Shown here piece after piece: positions 53,006 to 61,539 of a stretch of 64,000 nt of DNA (within the stretch, counting starts at the first letter, position 1; the number at the start of each line of letters is the position of its first letter). The notes beneath the pieces were generated by a model. The model was not told the DNA's origin and ran no database searches. It worked only from the letters and a program-made list of their open reading frames with translations. A program made the translations under genes and the position numbers. The DNA is taken from positions 372,001-436,000 of the forward strand of contig NZ_JAZHRV010000001.1 in the NCBI RefSeq assembly GCF_036924595.1, in the 5' to 3' direction. Source of the stretch: Bradyrhizobium algeriense. GTDB taxonomy: Bacteria; Pseudomonadota; Alphaproteobacteria; Rhizobiales; Xanthobacteraceae.

Positions 53006-53974
53006 ATGCTTCGCCCCCCTGACCAACAGCCCGACACCTCCAAACCCGTGCCGAGCGCCGCGGCCATCTGGCCGCCGCTGCGCCCCTTCATCGCTGGCGA
53101 ACATCGGCTAGGCCGCTTCATGGCCCGGCGCCGCTGGACGTCGGTGCTTTATGAATTCCTCCGCTTCGGCCTGAAGCAGGGCTGGGCCTGCCTGTTTGGC
53201 GGGATCGCCGTTTTCCTGATGATCGCAACTTGGTGGTTCTATCCGGCGACCGCGTGGCTTCCGCGCTACGACTTCCTGTTTCTCTGCATGATCACGGTTC
53301 AGATCGCGCTGCTCGCGGGGAAACTGGAGACCGTGGACGAGGCGAAGGTGATCCTGATCTATCATGTCGTCGGCACCGTGATGGAGATCTTCAAGACGCA
53401 GGTCGGCTCCTGGATCTACCCGGAGCCGAATTTCTTTCGGATCGCCGGCGTGCCGCTATTCTCCGGCTTCATGTATGCCTGCATCGGCAGCTATCTCTGC
53501 CGCGCGTGGCGGCTGTTCGATCTGGAGTTTTCCGGTCACCCGCGGCGTCTCGGCCTGGCCGCGCTCAGTGTCGCGATCTACGTCAATTTCTTCAGCCACC
53601 ACTTCATGCCGGACCTGCGCTGGCTGCTGTTCGCTCTTGCCGGCTGGCTGTTTTTTCGCACCCGCGTCTATTTCAGGGTCTGGCATGTCAGCCGCTCGAT
53701 GCCGCTATTGCTCGGGCTCGCCTTGGTGTCGCTCTTCATCTGGTTCTCGGAAAACATCGGCACCTTCACCAAAACCTGGCTCTATCCGTCGCAGCGGCAC
53801 GGCTGGTCGATGGTTTCCATCGACAAGTTCGGCTCCTGGTTCCTGCTGCTGATCATCAGCTACACGCTGGTGAGCCTGGTCAATGCGCCGCGGGAGAAGT
53901 GCATGAACGGGCGTACGATCGCCGTCCGGAAGAAATTCAATCGCATGCCGGATTTTTGGCTTCCCCGACTGTGA
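53006..53974 (+). CDS. DUF817 family integral membrane protein
   Basis: 322 residues from the ATG at 53006. About eight hydrophobic segments from residue 55 on, with a conserved central part (VDEAKVILIYHVVGTVMEIF KTQVGSWIYPE, then PLFSGFMYACIGSYLCRAWR) and FSHHFMPDLRWLLFALAGWL. This matches the YoaT/DUF817 family, of unknown function. The last 38 bases overlap the 3' end of the convergent glycosidase gene. Confidence 0.85.
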   Translation: MLRPPDQQPDTSKPVPSAAAIWPPLRPFIAGEHRLGRFMARRRWTSVLYEFLRFGLKQGWACLFGGIAVFLMIATWWFYPATAWLPRYDFLFLCMITVQIALLAGKLETVDEAKVILIYHVVGTVMEIFKTQVGSWIYPEPNFFRIAGVPLFSGFMYACIGSYLCRAWRLFDLEFSGHPRRLGLAALSVAIYVNFFSHHFMPDLRWLLFALAGWLFFRTRVYFRVWHVSRSMPLLLGLALVSLFIWFSENIGTFTKTWLYPSQRHGWSMVSIDKFGSWFLLLIISYTLVSLVNAPREKCMNGRTIAVRKKFNRMPDFWLPRL

Positions 53975-55505
53975 GGAAAGTGATCGTGGCCGGTCCGATC
54001 TCGACCGAACCGGGCGGCGATGTCACCGCGGCAAACCGCGGAAGCTCGTCATTCGGACCGAGCTTCAAAGCCGTTCCATTCAGCTTCACTTCGACGCTTT
54101 GCAGATCATCCGCCGACAGCGTGTAACGCTCGCTGGTCACGGGCAATCGCAAGGTTACGGCGTTCGTCCGGTCCGTATTGATGGCCAGCAGCGTGACGGC
54201 CCCTCGCGCCCCTCGCCGGCAATGCGCGTAGAGGTGCATCCCATGATGCGTGCCGGCGTCGAGAACAATTGTGCCCATCAGCCTGCGCCACAGCAGCGCC
54301 GCCCAGTAGCTTGGCCGCGGCCGCAACGTCTTTTCGTCAAGCAGGCCGTAATCGCTTGCGGCCAGCGTGTTGTGCGCGACCATCTGGACGCCGGCTTTGG
54401 CAAGCCGGCCAAGCTGATCGAGATATCGGAACGTATCGAGGAACGTGGAGGCCCAGGGATTGCCGCCGCAGGCTGCCTCGGCGGTTTCGGTAAGCCACAT
54501 CGGCTTATCAGGTGCGAACTCGTCCCTGAGCGATCGGTAATACGCGAATGTTCGATCTGTGCTCGCCAGCCACGCTTCCGAAAGCGCGGCCTCTGGTGTG
54601 GGTTGCCCCGGCGCGCATCGTTGCGAGACCGCGCCATAGTGATGATAGGAAAAGGCGTCGATGCCGGGCCCGGATGCTGCAAGCAGGTTCCGCGTACTGA
54701 TGAAATCGGTGCTCGATTGCGATGCTGTTGTCTCGCCGATCGAACCGGGGCCCAGAACCATCACATCCGGTTCGCTCGTCCTGATGAACGCAACAAAGGC
54801 TTTGAAGTCCCGCCCGTAGGCTGCCGCGTCGTACCCTTTCGGCGCACCGCCCATGGCAGCGAGTGTCGGCTCATTCATGAACTCGACGGCGGCAATTCTG
54901 CCGCCGATGGATTTGGTATAGGCGAACAAGCGACGCGCCTGATCGCTCTGCCATAAACCTGTTGCGTCCCGGGCACCGGGGCTTGTTGCCATCGAGGTTA
55001 CGATCTCGGCGCTGGCGGCGCGGGCAAAGTCGATGACGCCTTTCCAGCGTTCGCGACTGAGCACCGCGCTGAAGCCGCCGGGCGGCGTGGCGGGCGTTTC
55101 ATCGCTCTCAGCAAAGTAGGTGCCATTGGCCCAGGTGCCGCTGACGCGCAGGTAGGCTGGCGCCAGCGCGGCAGCCAATGTGCGCAGCCGGCGGTTCGAC
55201 AGGTCGATAGGCTCCCGATACGCGAAGAGGTCGGGATTGCCGCCAGCAGGCATATTGCCGGCGTTGTCAGCACCGCGAGCCGACGGCGCTGAGGCGCTTG
55301 GGTTGTAAGGCTTCCAGAACCGTCCGCCGGTGACCTCGACCATTTCCACATTGTACGATTGAAAGCGCGCGTCGATGGTGCCGAGACGGGGTAGTCGTGA
55401 CGGGTCTACGGAAAGCGTTGGCGCCTGGGCGGCAGCTTTCTGAATTCCCACGAGCGCGGTGATTGCAATTCCGATTCCGACTTTGAAACCACTGGACCTG
55501 GTCAT
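53937..55505 (-). CDS. Exported GH79-like (heparanase/beta-glucuronidase type) glycosidase
   Basis: 522 residues from the ATG at 55505, which follows AAAGGA by eight bases. A signal peptide ends after KAAAQA. A TIM-barrel glycosidase of clan A type: RRLRTLAAALAPAYLRVSGT, acid/base Glu212 in VEFMNEPT, and candidate nucleophile Glu340 in PMWLTETAEAA. The layout and the NEP/TE pair resemble heparanase-like GH79. A C-terminal beta domain (LLAINTDRTNAVTLRLPVTS) follows. It would act on uronic-acid-containing polysaccharide outside the inner membrane. Its neighbour is a decayed hydrolase, so the segment may be an acquired patch. Confidence 0.78.
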   Translation of the reverse strand: MTRSSGFKVGIGIAITALVGIQKAAAQAPTLSVDPSRLPRLGTIDARFQSYNVEMVEVTGGRFWKPYNPSASAPSARGADNAGNMPAGGNPDLFAYREPIDLSNRRLRTLAAALAPAYLRVSGTWANGTYFAESDETPATPPGGFSAVLSRERWKGVIDFARAASAEIVTSMATSPGARDATGLWQSDQARRLFAYTKSIGGRIAAVEFMNEPTLAAMGGAPKGYDAAAYGRDFKAFVAFIRTSEPDVMVLGPGSIGETTASQSSTDFISTRNLLAASGPGIDAFSYHHYGAVSQRCAPGQPTPEAALSEAWLASTDRTFAYYRSLRDEFAPDKPMWLTETAEAACGGNPWASTFLDTFRYLDQLGRLAKAGVQMVAHNTLAASDYGLLDEKTLRPRPSYWAALLWRRLMGTIVLDAGTHHGMHLYAHCRRGARGAVTLLAINTDRTNAVTLRLPVTSERYTLSADDLQSVEVKLNGTALKLGPNDELPRFAAVTSPPGSVEIGPATITFLTVGEAKNPACD

Positions 55506-55799
55506 AGCCATTGTCCTTTGAGAAGCCGAAACGTCGGGAGCGGCGGGAGGCAACGTGGCCCGGGGGGTAGCGCAGGTGACCGACAGATCAGCCGGTTCAG
55601 ATTAGCCGCGATGATGGCTGTTTTCGAGATGGCTAAGGGCTGGGAGGTTCTATCCATGCGTTTGTCGTCACGCCGTCCGGCCTGCGTGGTCCTGACAAAA
55701 CACAGATACGCGCGGCGGCATTGCGAGGCTGTGTCTGCTTTGACGCTGTGCCGTCCCGCATGGCAGATTTGAGCCGCCGTACAACTTTTCATATGGAAG

Positions 55800-56753
55800 A
55801 TGAGCTTGGCCAAGCGTCCCTTTATGATTGTCGGACTTGCCGCCACTCTCGCCGTTGTAGCGAGCGCCGCAAGCGTGTCCGCCCAAGACAAGCCGGCCGA
55901 AGCGCCCGTCGCGGAAGCAAGGCGCGAGGCGCCCGCCGAGCTGCCACACGTGGATTTCCCCTCGCTCGATGGCAAGACGACGCTGATCACACATTTGTTT
56001 CGTCCGCCCGGCGATGAGCCGCGGCCGGCCGTGGTGATGATGCATGGCTGCTCGGGCTCTTGGCCAAGAATGGCCGGTTCTTTCCGCTCTATCGCGCCTG
56101 GGCGCGCGAGTTTCTGCAGCAGGGTTACGTCGTCCTTGTCGTCGACAGTGCAAAATCACGCGGCTTTGGGCAGACCTGCTCGGCGAGCGAAGCGCGCAAG
56201 GTCATGTGGCGCGACCGGCCCAAGGACGCCTACGCCGCGCTCCGCTATCTGCAGGCGCAACCCTTTGTGCGTCCGGATCGGATCGCGTTGGTCGGCTGGT
56301 CGCAGGGCGGCGGCGTGGTGCTGCTGACGATCTCCGACAAGAGCATCGGTCGCCCGGCAGGGCTTGCCAGCGACTTCGCCGCGGCGGTCGCGTTCTATCC
56401 CGGCGCCTGCGCTGAGAAATTCCAAACGCAACCCTTACCAATGTTTCGCCGCAGGGCTGGACCACGCATGTACCCCTGCTCGTGCTGTTCGGCGAAGACG
56501 ATGTCTGGACCGAACTTGGGCCATGCGAGGCGTTCCTATCGGCTGCCAAAGCGCGCGGCAATGCGGTCGAACTGAAGAGCTACGCACATGCCATGCCGTG
56601 CACGCTTTCGACGCCCCCGGCCTGCCGCGCACTGAGCTGCCGCAGTATCGCGAACGCGACGGCCGCATTCCCGTGATCGGCACGGACAAGGAAGCCCGTG
56701 GGGATGCCCTGGCGCGCGTGCCGGCATACCTCGCCGCAAGATTCGGAAAATGA
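55800..56753 (+). pseudogene. Dienelactone-hydrolase-family gene broken by three frameshifts
   Basis: A signal peptide (AKRPFMIVGLAATLAVVASA) and an alpha/beta hydrolase start ending VVMMHGCSG are followed by the rest of the enzyme in two other frames: GRFFPLYRAWAREFLQQGYV and IALVGWSQGGGV (nucleophile elbow), then LLVLFGEDDVWTELGPCEAF (Asp loop), then AFDAPGLPRTELPQYRER. Each change of frame fits loss of one base: near 56056 (after GCTCGGG), near 56437 (CCCTTACC) and near 56592. The stop is TGA at 56751. An exported hydrolase, now inactive unless the deletions are sequencing errors. Confidence 0.85.
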
Positions 56754-56847
56754 TGGCGTTCCCATGGCGTGATCGCACAAAGGGTTGTTGGATCGCGCGC
56801 CGTTTCGGCTAGGGTAGTGCGGTTATGCAGTTTCCAGGGAAAGTCCG

Positions 56848-57645
56848 ATGAACACGAGCAAGCAATTGACGGTCGCCTTCGTCGCTCTGTCCACACTCAC
56901 CTTCCTGTCCCCCCAGGTCCACGCCGCCCAATGCGGCAGCTCGTCCGCCGGCTATTTCGCCTGGAAGCAGGAGTTCGCCGGCGAAGCCCGCGCCAAGGGC
57001 ATCAGCGCCCCGACCATCCAGGCGCTGATGGCGACGAACTACGCGCAAGCGACCATCAATGCCGATCGCGGCCAGCGCAGTTTTAATCTCTCGCTCGATC
57101 AGTTTCTCGCCAAGCGCGGGGCCACGACCATCGTCGCGAAGGGGCGGCAGCTCAAGCAATCGCAGGGCGCGCTGTTCGCGTCCATTCAGAGCCGCTACGG
57201 CGTGCCGCCGGGTCCGCTGCTCGCGATCTGGGGAATGGAGACCGGGTTCGGCAGCCAGCGCGGCAACCAGAACATGCTCGCCTCGATCGCGACGCTCGCC
57301 TATGACTGCCGGCGCTCGGCCTATTTCACCGAACACCTTTACGCGGCGTTGCAATTGATCGATCGCGGCGCGCTGTCGCCGACGCAGCGCGGCTCGATGC
57401 ATGGCGAAGTCGGCCAGACCCAGTTCATGCCCAAAGCCATTCTGGCCTACGGCACCGGCAATCTCGAAAACGCGGCCAATGCGCTGACCTCGACCGCGAA
57501 CTTTCTGAAAGCCCATGGCTGGCGCACGGGCGCGGGCTATCAGCCGGGCGAGCCGAATTTTGCGGCGATCCAGGCCTGGAACGCCGCAGGCGTCTATCAG
57601 AAAGCGATCGCGCTGATGGGCCGCCAGATCGACGGCGGGGAGTAG
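56848..57645 (+). CDS. Lytic murein transglycosylase, MltB-like (first)
   Basis: 265 residues with a signal peptide ending PQVHAAQ. The SLT_2 domain has the catalytic Glu131 in LAIWGMETGFGS, followed by ASIATLAYDCRRSAYF and GEVGQTQFMPKAILAYG. No lipobox, so it is soluble in the periplasm rather than lipid-anchored. It cleaves peptidoglycan to 1,6-anhydro-muropeptides. A paralogue lies 212 bases downstream, with a palindromic repeat between. Confidence 0.93.
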   Translation: MNTSKQLTVAFVALSTLTFLSPQVHAAQCGSSSAGYFAWKQEFAGEARAKGISAPTIQALMATNYAQATINADRGQRSFNLSLDQFLAKRGATTIVAKGRQLKQSQGALFASIQSRYGVPPGPLLAIWGMETGFGSQRGNQNMLASIATLAYDCRRSAYFTEHLYAALQLIDRGALSPTQRGSMHGEVGQTQFMPKAILAYGTGNLENAANALTSTANFLKAHGWRTGAGYQPGEPNFAAIQAWNAAGVYQKAIALMGRQIDGGE

Positions 57646-57655
57646 GGGTCTCTGC

Positions 57656-57798
57656 CGTCGTCCCTGCCTAGTGCGCAATTGCGCACGGGCGCAGGGACCC
57701 ATAACCACAGGCGGCAATTGTTGAAGCAAAGCCGTCAGCCAATCCGCTCTAACAACATCGGCCGCGGCGTATGGGTCCCCGCGTGCGCGGGGACGACG
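57656..57798. repeat. Palindromic intergenic repeat, family D (copy 2)
   Basis: CGTCGTCCCTGCC .. GGGCGCAGGGACCCATAACC and GTATGGGTCCCCGCGTGCGC GGGGACGACG, with an inner GTGCGCAATTGCGCAC perfect palindrome not seen in the other copies. Confidence 0.85.
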
Positions 57799-57857
57799 AG
57801 GTTTCGCACGCCGTTTTCCCATGGCATGATCGGCCCCAGAATGAACAAGGGATTCGC

Positions 57858-58664
57858 ATGCGCATACTTCACTGGGCCATTTTTGTTGGCGCCGTCATCT
57901 GCTCCACCCCCACTTACGCCGCCCGCTGCGGCGGCGATTTCAACACCTTCGTGGCGGCGATGTCGCAGGAAGCCGCCGCGGCTGGCGTTTCGCAGGCCGT
58001 GATCAGCCAGGCGCTTTCGGGCGTCACGCAGGACCCGGCAGTGCTCGCCTTCGACCGGCGACAGCGCGGCACCTTCAACAAGACGTTCGAGCAGTATGTC
58101 TCCACCCGCGTCGGTCCCGGGCGCATCAACATCGGCCGGCAGATGCTGCAACGGCACGGCTCGCTGCTGGCGCGCATCGAGCAGAAGTTTGGCGTGCCGC
58201 CGGAAATCGTGGTCGCGATCTGGGGGCTGGAGTCCGATTACGGAAAGGGCGACATCGGCAAGATGCCGGTGATCCGCACGCTCGCTACCATGGCGCATGA
58301 TTGCCGCCGCACCGAACTGTTCCAGGGCGAGTTGCTGGCGGCGCTGAAGATCGTGCAGCGCGGCGATCTCCCTTTGCGCGATTTGATCGGTGCCTTCGCC
58401 GGCGAAATCGGCCAGACGCAATTTCTGCCGTCGTCCTATATCAAATACGGCGTCGATTTCGACGGCAACGGTCACGTCGATTTGCGCCACAGCGTGCCCG
58501 ATGTTCTGGCCTCCACCGCGAACCTGCTGCACACGAGCGGCTTCAAGGGCGGCGCACCGTACGGCGAGGGCACCGCGAATTTCGAAGCTATGCGCGAATG
58601 GAACAGGGCGACGATCTACCGCAAGACGATCGGGTATTTTGCCGACAGGCTGGTGGGGCGGTAA
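57858..58664 (+). CDS. Lytic murein transglycosylase, MltB-like (second)
   Basis: 268 residues from the ATG at 57858, which follows AAGGGA. Signal peptide ending TPTYAA. Same architecture as the upstream gene: catalytic Glu125 in AIWGLESDYGKGD, TLATMAHDCRRTELFQGELL and GEIGQTQFLPSSYIKYGVDF. The insertion FDGNGHVDLRHSVPDVLAS is longer than in the neighbour and matches MltB more closely. Paralogue pair, diverged enough that both may have separate roles in wall turnover. Confidence 0.93.
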   Translation: MRILHWAIFVGAVICSTPTYAARCGGDFNTFVAAMSQEAAAAGVSQAVISQALSGVTQDPAVLAFDRRQRGTFNKTFEQYVSTRVGPGRINIGRQMLQRHGSLLARIEQKFGVPPEIVVAIWGLESDYGKGDIGKMPVIRTLATMAHDCRRTELFQGELLAALKIVQRGDLPLRDLIGAFAGEIGQTQFLPSSYIKYGVDFDGNGHVDLRHSVPDVLASTANLLHTSGFKGGAPYGEGTANFEAMREWNRATIYRKTIGYFADRLVGR

Positions 58665-58686
58665 GAGCCTCGTCGCTTCCTTACTT

Positions 58687-58771
58687 CGTAGGGTGGGTAG
58701 AGCGGATCGAAACCCATCATCACGCGCACCGGCATTGATGGGTATCGCTTCGCTCCACCCATCCTACGAAG
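58687..58771. repeat. Palindromic intergenic repeat, family E (copy 2)
   Basis: CGTAGGGTGGGTAGAGCG .. AACCCATCA and TGATGGGTATCGC .. CGCTCCACCCATCCTACG form a clear inverted repeat. Related to the element at 30412. Confidence 0.92.
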
Positions 58772-58792
58772 GGGCGCCATCCGCATGCCGAC

Positions 58793-59635
58793 TCACTTCC
58801 CCTTCTCCTCCATCTTCCCAATCCGCTTCGCCAGCATCGCCCAGTACGTCGCCGGACGAAACCGTTGCAACAGATCCATGAACCACGCGTCGTTGCCGAT
58901 CAGAATGCGTGGCTGGTTTTTCTCGATGCCGGTGATGATGCGCTGGGCTGCAACCGGCGGCGTGGTCTTGGCGATCGCATCAAACCGATCGATCGATTCG
59001 GCGCGGCGTGCATTGTCGGTGATGCCGGCGCCGGTGCGGGAGTTGCGCACGATGTTGGTCAGCACGCCGCCGGGATGCACCACCGACAGCTTCACCGGGC
59101 TGTTCGCGACAGCCAGTTCATGCCGCAGGCTTTCCGAAAAGCCCCGCACCGCGAACTTGGCCGCGCAATAGGCGGTCTGGCCGGGCGGGGCGATGATGCC
59201 GAAGATCGAGGAGACGTTGACGATATGCGCCTCCGGCTTGAGCGACAGATGCGGCAGGAACGCGCGCGTGCCGTGCACCACGCCCCAGAAATTGATGTTG
59301 ATCAGCCATTCCATCTGCGCCTGGTCGACCTCGTTGAAGGCGCCAAGGAGTGCGACGCCGGCATTGTTGATGACGATGTTCAGCGAGGGGTGGGCGGCAA
59401 TGGCCGCTTGCGCGAATTGCTGGATCTGGGCGGGCTCGCCGACATCGACGCGGTGGGTTGATACCTTGCGCGTGGCCACTTTGGCGATCTCGGCGGCCAC
59501 CTGCTGCAGCCCGGCCTCGTCGCGGTCGGCGAGCGCCAGGTCGCAGCCGCGCGCGGCCAGTTCCAGCGCGAGCGCGCGGCCGATGCCGCTGGCGGCGCCG
59601 GTCACGGCGGCCGCGCTTCCGGATATTGCAGTCAT
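58793..59635 (-). CDS. Short-chain dehydrogenase/reductase
   Basis: 280 residues from the ATG at 59635, which follows GGAG; ATGs further upstream add unsupported residues. Classical SDR: cofactor loop VTGAASGIGRALALELAARG, NNAG strand (IVINNAGVALL), catalytic Ser in HIVNVSSIFG and the YCAAK pair. The Asp in ALADRDEAG after beta strand 2 favours NAD over NADP. The C-terminal extension (LLQRFRPATYWAMLAKRIGK) is typical of a subgroup acting on lipids or alcohols. Divergent from the response regulator. Confidence 0.93.
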   Translation of the reverse strand: MTAISGSAAAVTGAASGIGRALALELAARGCDLALADRDEAGLQQVAAEIAKVATRKVSTHRVDVGEPAQIQQFAQAAIAAHPSLNIVINNAGVALLGAFNEVDQAQMEWLININFWGVVHGTRAFLPHLSLKPEAHIVNVSSIFGIIAPPGQTAYCAAKFAVRGFSESLRHELAVANSPVKLSVVHPGGVLTNIVRNSRTGAGITDNARRAESIDRFDAIAKTTPPVAAQRIITGIEKNQPRILIGNDAWFMDLLQRFRPATYWAMLAKRIGKMEEKGK

Positions 59636-59725
59636 TGGGATGGGCTCCATAAGGATCGAGAAAGAAGGCGGGTTCCGCAACTTTCGCAAATTGGAACTGA
59701 ACAATAAAGCGCTTCGAGCCTTAAC

Positions 59726-59759
59726 GTCGACTAGCCGACATAGTCGACTAGCCGACATA
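59726..59759. promoter_or_regulatory. Tandem 17-bp direct repeat in a divergent promoter region
   Basis: GTCGACTAGCCGACATA occurs twice head to tail with no gap; the junction forms the palindrome TAGTCGACTA. It lies between the SDR (start 59635) and the response regulator (start 59803), so it could be an operator for either. Confidence 0.6.
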
Positions 59760-59802
59760 AAAGACGCCCTTAACCGGCACGATCATTTTCGAGGAGGCCA
59801 CC

Positions 59803-60216
59803 ATGGGACAATCAAAACCATATCGCGCGACGGCCCTCATCGTCGAAGACGATCCGATGCAACGGGATATGATTTGCCTGCTGCTGGAAGAGAGCGAGGT
59901 CGATGTCATCGAATGCGAGAGTGCGGAGGCTGCCGAGCTGGTGCTGGAGCGCGCCGCCGATAGCCTGGTCCTGATGATGACCGACGTGCAGCTTGCCGGC
60001 AACATGGACGGGGTCGAGCTCGCGCACATCGCCAGGAAGTACAATCCCGAGATGGGGGTGATCGTCACCTCAGGCAAACCGCTGCATCAGGAATTGCCCG
60101 ATGGCGTCCAGTTCTGGTCCAAGCCGTGGGCGCCGCTCGACGTGATCCGCGAAGCGGAACGGATGGTGTATGAAAGGCGCCGCCACAACGAGGCCGAGCG
60201 GCGCCCGCGTTCGTAA
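59803..60216 (+). CDS. Single-domain response regulator
   Basis: 137 residues, one receiver domain and no output domain. Acidic pocket Glu15-Asp16-Asp17 (LIVEDDPMQ), phosphoacceptor Asp61 (MMTDVQLAG), switch Thr89 (VIVTSGKP) and Lys107 (FWSKPW). It probably acts as a phosphate shuttle or sink, or by protein-protein contact. No histidine kinase is adjacent. The arginine-rich C-terminus (YERRRHNEAERRPRS) is longer than usual. Confidence 0.95.
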   Translation: MGQSKPYRATALIVEDDPMQRDMICLLLEESEVDVIECESAEAAELVLERAADSLVLMMTDVQLAGNMDGVELAHIARKYNPEMGVIVTSGKPLHQELPDGVQFWSKPWAPLDVIREAERMVYERRRHNEAERRPRS

Positions 60217-60274
60217 GCAGCCGCGGGTGGTGCCCGTGCTTCCACGCCGGATGCCGCCGTGGTAATGGCAGGGC

Positions 60275-60892
60275 ATGACGCTGTCGTTTCTGTTGACCTC
60301 GCTGATCGTAGTCGCCTCGCCCGGCACCGGCGTGCTCTATACGCTCGCGGTGGCGCTGACGCTGGGAGCGCGGCCGAGCCTTGCGGCGGCCTTCGGCTGC
60401 ACGCTCGGCATCCTGCCGCACATGCTGGCCGCCATGCTCGGGCTTGCCGCGGTGCTGCATACCAGTGCCCTGGCGTTTGCCGCGCTGAAATGGTGCGGCG
60501 TGGTCTATCTGCTCTATATGGCCTGGCAGGCGTTGCGCGAGACAGGCGCGCTGTCGATCGACACGCGCCCGGCGGCGGCCACCCGCTCCAGCCGGCGCGT
60601 CATCGTGACCGCGATCCTGATCAACATCCTCAATCCGAAACTGTCGATCTTCTTCCTGGCCTTCCTGCCGCAGTTCATAGCCGTCGACGAGCCGCACCCG
60701 TTGGCGCGGATGCTGGAATTGAGCGCGGCCTTCATGGCGATGACGTTTGCGGTGTTCGCGGTCTATGGCCTGTTCGCAGCCTCGCTGCACGACCGCGTCA
60801 TCACGCGCCCGAAGGTGATGGCCTGGCTGCGCCGGAGTTTTGCGGCGGGATTTGCCGCACTCGGCGCCAAGCTGGCGCTGGCGGAGCGCTGA
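60275..60892 (+). CDS. LysE/RhtB-family exporter (second)
   Basis: 205 residues with six hydrophobic helices; SLIVVASPGTGVLYTLAVAL, the AAFGCTLGILPHML segment and INILNPKLSIFFLAFLPQFI are family signatures. It differs from the exporter at 42223 through most of its length. Predicted to export amino acids or related compounds; substrate unknown. Lies 58 bases after the response regulator gene and could share its transcript. Confidence 0.92.
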   Translation: MTLSFLLTSLIVVASPGTGVLYTLAVALTLGARPSLAAAFGCTLGILPHMLAAMLGLAAVLHTSALAFAALKWCGVVYLLYMAWQALRETGALSIDTRPAAATRSSRRVIVTAILINILNPKLSIFFLAFLPQFIAVDEPHPLARMLELSAAFMAMTFAVFAVYGLFAASLHDRVITRPKVMAWLRRSFAAGFAALGAKLALAER

Positions 60893-60935
60893 AATTTTTC
60901 CGTGGCTCCATCCGGGCTACGCGTTCGCGTGTACC

Positions 60936-60965
60936 AAAACCAAAAAGGCGGGCCTGCGGCCCGCC
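60936..60965 (-). terminator. Intrinsic terminator of the Lys/Ala micro-peptide gene
   Basis: On the minus strand GGCGGGCC / GGCCCGCC with a 3-base loop, then TTTTTGGTTTT, about 65 bases after the micro-peptide stop codon. Confidence 0.9.
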
Positions 60966-61030
60966 ATTCTCCAAATTGCACCCGGAGTTGGGAGCCCGGG
61001 CGGAGCTGAGCACTCCACCCGGGCCAAAAT

Positions 61031-61099
61031 TCACTTCTTCTTCGACTTCTTGGCCTTCTTCGCCTTGGCCTTCTTCGCCTTCTTCGCTTTCTTAGCCAT
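61031..61099 (-). CDS. 22-residue lysine/alanine micro-peptide
   Basis: The minus-strand frame from the ATG at 61099 to the TGA at 61031 encodes MAKKAKKAKKAKAKKAKKSK KK: 15 lysines, five alanines and one serine after the initiator. GAGAGGA lies five bases upstream of the ATG, and a strong terminator closes the transcript at 60936. The pattern resembles the C-terminal tails of histone H1-like and HU-like DNA-binding proteins, so binding to nucleic acid is plausible but unproven. Codons are almost all AAG and GCC/GCG, so the gene could also arise by triplet expansion. Confidence 0.6.
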   Translation of the reverse strand: MAKKAKKAKKAKAKKAKKSKKK

Positions 61100-61539
61100 A
61101 GTATCCTCTCAAGGTTTTCATGGATTGAAACGCGACACCGAGGCATGCTTGGCGGAGGGCCAGCCTCGCAACATCCTCGATGACAATCCCAGCAGATTCG
61201 CAGGCCCATGCCGCGTGCTGTCATGGCGTTGTCATCACGTTATCCACAGTTGTTATGCATTTTGATGCGATTTTTTGCCGAAACGCGCCTCGTCACCGCC
61301 GTTCGCATCGCGCGCATCATGCTTAACGATGTCCCAATTTCGACGATCTTCATCAATTCAAAACCACGGTTTGGATTGGCCGGCGGCAGTCAGGGTCCGT
61401 TAAGCGTCGCGGATGCACCTTGTCCCGCAAGACGACGGGGCGAGACAACAACGATCGTCGTGGGAGAAAGCCCGAGGCGGAAGTCTTGAGCGGTCGTTAG
61501 GCAACTGGGGAGACGGGACGCGCGCGTCCCGGGGTCGCG

